A stretch of DNA of 64,000 bases from Herbaspirillum sp. 3R11 (GTDB lineage Bacteria > Pseudomonadota > Gammaproteobacteria > Burkholderiales > Burkholderiaceae_D). A model generated the notes under the pieces. That model worked only from the letters and a program-made list of their open reading frames with translations. It had not been told where the DNA came from and searched no databases. Positions 62,438 through 64,000 of the stretch are shown one piece after another. Position 1 is the first letter of the stretch. Every line of letters starts with the position of its first letter. A program made the translations under genes and the position numbers. The stretch spans positions 1,240,001-1,304,000 of the forward strand of contig NZ_SPNJ01000001.1 of assembly GCF_004563925.1 (NCBI RefSeq). Direction: 5' to 3'.

Positions 62438-63232
62438 ATGATCCCCATACGCCCGGACATCCCTGGCGACAGCGAGGGCCAAGCGCTCGAACGCGGTTGC
62501 AGCGGCTGCCTCGACTCTGAAGAATTGGACATTCAGTTTGAATATGCCTACCAGCCGATCGTCGAATTCGCAACGAAATCGATTTATGCGTATGAAGCGC
62601 TGGTGCGCGGTCCGCAAGGGGAGTCTGCCGCCAGCGTGTTGGCGCAAGTCAACGACAACAATCGCTACCGGTTTGACCAGGCATGTCGAGTGAAGGCGGT
62701 GGAGGGGGCATCGATACTCGGGATGACCGAACTGTTATCGATCAACTTTCTTCCCAACGCGGTGTATCGCCCCGAAGTCTGTATCCGCAGCACGTTCGCG
62801 GCGGCACGCAAACATAACTTCCCGATTGAAAACATCATCTTCGAAGTGACCGAAGGCGAGCGTGTCCAGGACCGGCCGCACCTGGTCAACATCTTCAAGG
62901 AGTACCATCGCTTTGGATTCCAGACCGCCATCGATGACTTTGGCGCCGGCTATGCCGGGTTGAACTTGCTGGCGGAGTATCAGCCCGATCTCATCAAGAT
63001 CGACATGGACCTGGTGCGCGATGTGGACAGCAACAAGCCACGCCAGGCAATCGTGACCGGGATCGCCGCTATCTGCAAGAGTTTGAACATCCGCGTGCTT
63101 GCTGAGGGTGTCGAAACCCGTGCCGAGCGGGATTTTTTCCTGAGCATAGGCGTCACGCTCATGCAAGGGTATTGGTTCGCCAAACCTGGGTTCAAGGCGT
63201 TGAGCAGGATTCCTGAGTCGGCCTGGCTTTAG
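62438..63232 (+). CDS. EAL-domain protein (c-di-GMP phosphodiesterase-like)
   Basis: The 264-residue protein is a stand-alone EAL domain with the active-site pieces in place: YEALVRG (the EAL), SINFLPN, FEVTEGE, AIDDFGAGYAGLN, LIKIDMDLVRD and LAEGVET. This predicts cyclic di-GMP hydrolysis in the cytoplasm. An N-terminal GCSGC pair precedes the domain and could be redox- or metal-sensitive. The start may be ATG 62438 or 62423; neither has a strong ribosome binding site. It is isolated next to fnr. Confidence 0.88.
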   Translation: MIPIRPDIPGDSEGQALERGCSGCLDSEELDIQFEYAYQPIVEFATKSIYAYEALVRGPQGESAASVLAQVNDNNRYRFDQACRVKAVEGASILGMTELLSINFLPNAVYRPEVCIRSTFAAARKHNFPIENIIFEVTEGERVQDRPHLVNIFKEYHRFGFQTAIDDFGAGYAGLNLLAEYQPDLIKIDMDLVRDVDSNKPRQAIVTGIAAICKSLNIRVLAEGVETRAERDFFLSIGVTLMQGYWFAKPGFKALSRIPESAWL

Positions 63233-63323
63233 GATTTTGCCGACTGCCGGTATTGAGGCATCAGACTGGCGCTCAACACCTCGCCTATACGGAAGTATGT
63301 ATCGATGCATCACGCTGCTCCGG

Positions 63324-63347
63324 TTATCATTTTTGTTTTAGTGATAA
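63324..63347. repeat. Inverted repeat upstream of the CoA-transferase gene
   Basis: TTATCA and TGATAA are separated by 12 bp, 27 bp before the start codon. This is a weak operator candidate. Confidence 0.3.
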
Positions 63348-63374
63348 ACAATCCGCAAGCGCGATGGAGAGAGA

Positions 63375-64000
63375 ATGAAAACGTATGCACCGGCAATTGA
63401 TCTGGCTCTGTGTGAATTGCTGGAATTGGGCGGCGTCGCTATCCCGCCGGGCGGTAACGTCCATATCACCGGCCGTGATCCGGTGTTTCCGACTCCCTTT
63501 TTGCTGGGGACTGCCGCGGCAACGGTGCTGGCGGCTCAAGGGGCCGCCATCTCTTCGATCTGGCACCAGCGCAGCGGCAGGGCGCAGACCGTCTCGGTCG
63601 ATATAGCGGATGCCGCCGTGTCGCTCAAGAGCGTTGTGCATTTGCGTCAACGCGGCTATCCGGTGCCCTATCCCGACGAGGCGTACCCGCTGACCAATTT
63701 CTACCGCTGCCGCGATGGCCGTCACATCTTTATGCATGCCGGCTACCCCCATTTGCGCGATGGTTTGCTGAAATTGCTGAACTGTCCCAACGAGGCAGCA
63801 TCCATCGCAAAAGCCGTGTCGACCTGGGATTCTGCAGCTCTGGAAGATGCCATCGCCAAAGCCCAATTGTGCGGCGGTATTGCGCGCAGCGAGGAAGAGT
63901 GGCTGAACACGCCGCAAGGTCGGCTGCTGGCCAGTCAGCCGGTCATCGAAATTGAACGCATTGGCGATAGCGCACCGGAAGCCATGGGTGCGGCAACACG
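63375..64000 (+). CDS. Class III (CaiB/BaiF) CoA-transferase family protein, cut by window edge
   Basis: Translation from the ATG at 63375 is open to the end of the window (about 208 codons). It contains the family pattern around IWHQRSGRAQTVSVDIADAA and RQRGYPVPYPDEAYPLTNFY. Class III CoA-transferases move CoA between carboxylic acids through a catalytic Asp, which is expected outside the visible part or near the start. GGAGAGAG precedes the ATG. The substrate is unknown. Confidence 0.75.
   Translation, partial: MKTYAPAIDLALCELLELGGVAIPPGGNVHITGRDPVFPTPFLLGTAAATVLAAQGAAISSIWHQRSGRAQTVSVDIADAAVSLKSVVHLRQRGYPVPYPDEAYPLTNFYRCRDGRHIFMHAGYPHLRDGLLKLLNCPNEAASIAKAVSTWDSAALEDAIAKAQLCGGIARSEEEWLNTPQGRLLASQPVIEIERIGDSAPEAMGAAT

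Noticed and set aside
1-64000. tRNA/rRNA genes, CRISPR arrays, insertion sequences or prophage
   Set aside because: I saw no cloverleaf-like or rRNA-like stretches, no regularly spaced direct repeats, and no transposase, integrase or phage structural gene.

Overview
The window looks like chromosome of a GC-rich betaproteobacterium, most likely Burkholderiales/Oxalobacteraceae (Herbaspirillum or Collimonas type). I infer this from the gene families, the GGAG-type ribosome binding sites and the absence of phage, IS or plasmid genes; there is no rRNA marker here. I found no tRNA, rRNA, CRISPR array or transposase. About 50 genes are dense and mostly in short co-directional runs.

Layout. 1-3.5 kb: a KaiC-type double ATPase followed by a histidine kinase cut by the left edge (minus strand), divergent from a single-domain response regulator and an RsbRD-type sensor kinase. 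3.6-7.4 kb: a three-subunit FAD-dependent sugar/polyol dehydrogenase (Tat small subunit, GMC flavoprotein with Fe-S cysteines, membrane triheme cytochrome c) behind a LacI-type operator. 7.6-8.6 kb: two small proteins and dodecin. 8.9-28.8 kb: an eight-gene run glgA, glgE, treS-mak, glgB, glgX, treZ, malQ, treY that can cycle carbon between trehalose, maltose 1-phosphate and branched alpha-glucan. 28.8-36.3 kb: stress-type and orphan genes (methyltransferase, glycine-zipper protein, SemiSWEET-like protein, CDF transporter, GFA protein, PoxB-like enzyme, DUF4142 protein, tandem PPC/DUF296 protein). 36.5-43.8 kb: a Fur-box-led FecI/FecR/TonB-receptor operon continuing into MacA/MacB (PvdR/PvdT-like) export genes. 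44-48.2 kb: a compact non-canonical chemosensory-like operon (membrane sensor fused to a CheA-like kinase, MCP-like hairpin protein, CheX-like protein, CheY). 48.2-54.5 kb: ethanolamine use (AraC-type regulator, permease, predicted periplasmic phosphatase, eutB, eutC) without microcompartment genes. 54.6-56.1 kb: an orphan protein and a VOC protein. 56.6-62 kb: an Nramp-like transporter, two universal stress proteins, a triple-BON protein, a Zn alcohol dehydrogenase and an FNR-type oxygen sensor, with FNR boxes between the divergent usp genes. 62.4-64 kb: an EAL-domain protein and a truncated class III CoA-transferase.

The most interesting signal is not a gene. A bipartite 29-bp element (TCCTACAG, exactly 11 bp, then a box close to GCTGTCCGAT) occurs seven times, always in a 5' flank and always pointing at the gene: the glgA-led glycogen/trehalose operon, dodecin, the DUF4142 protein, the glycine-zipper protein, poxB and two small proteins. 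Two divergent pairs share the same 20-bp gap. It looks like the promoter of an alternative sigma factor, or an operator, controlling a stress/stationary-phase regulon. I do not recognise the consensus.
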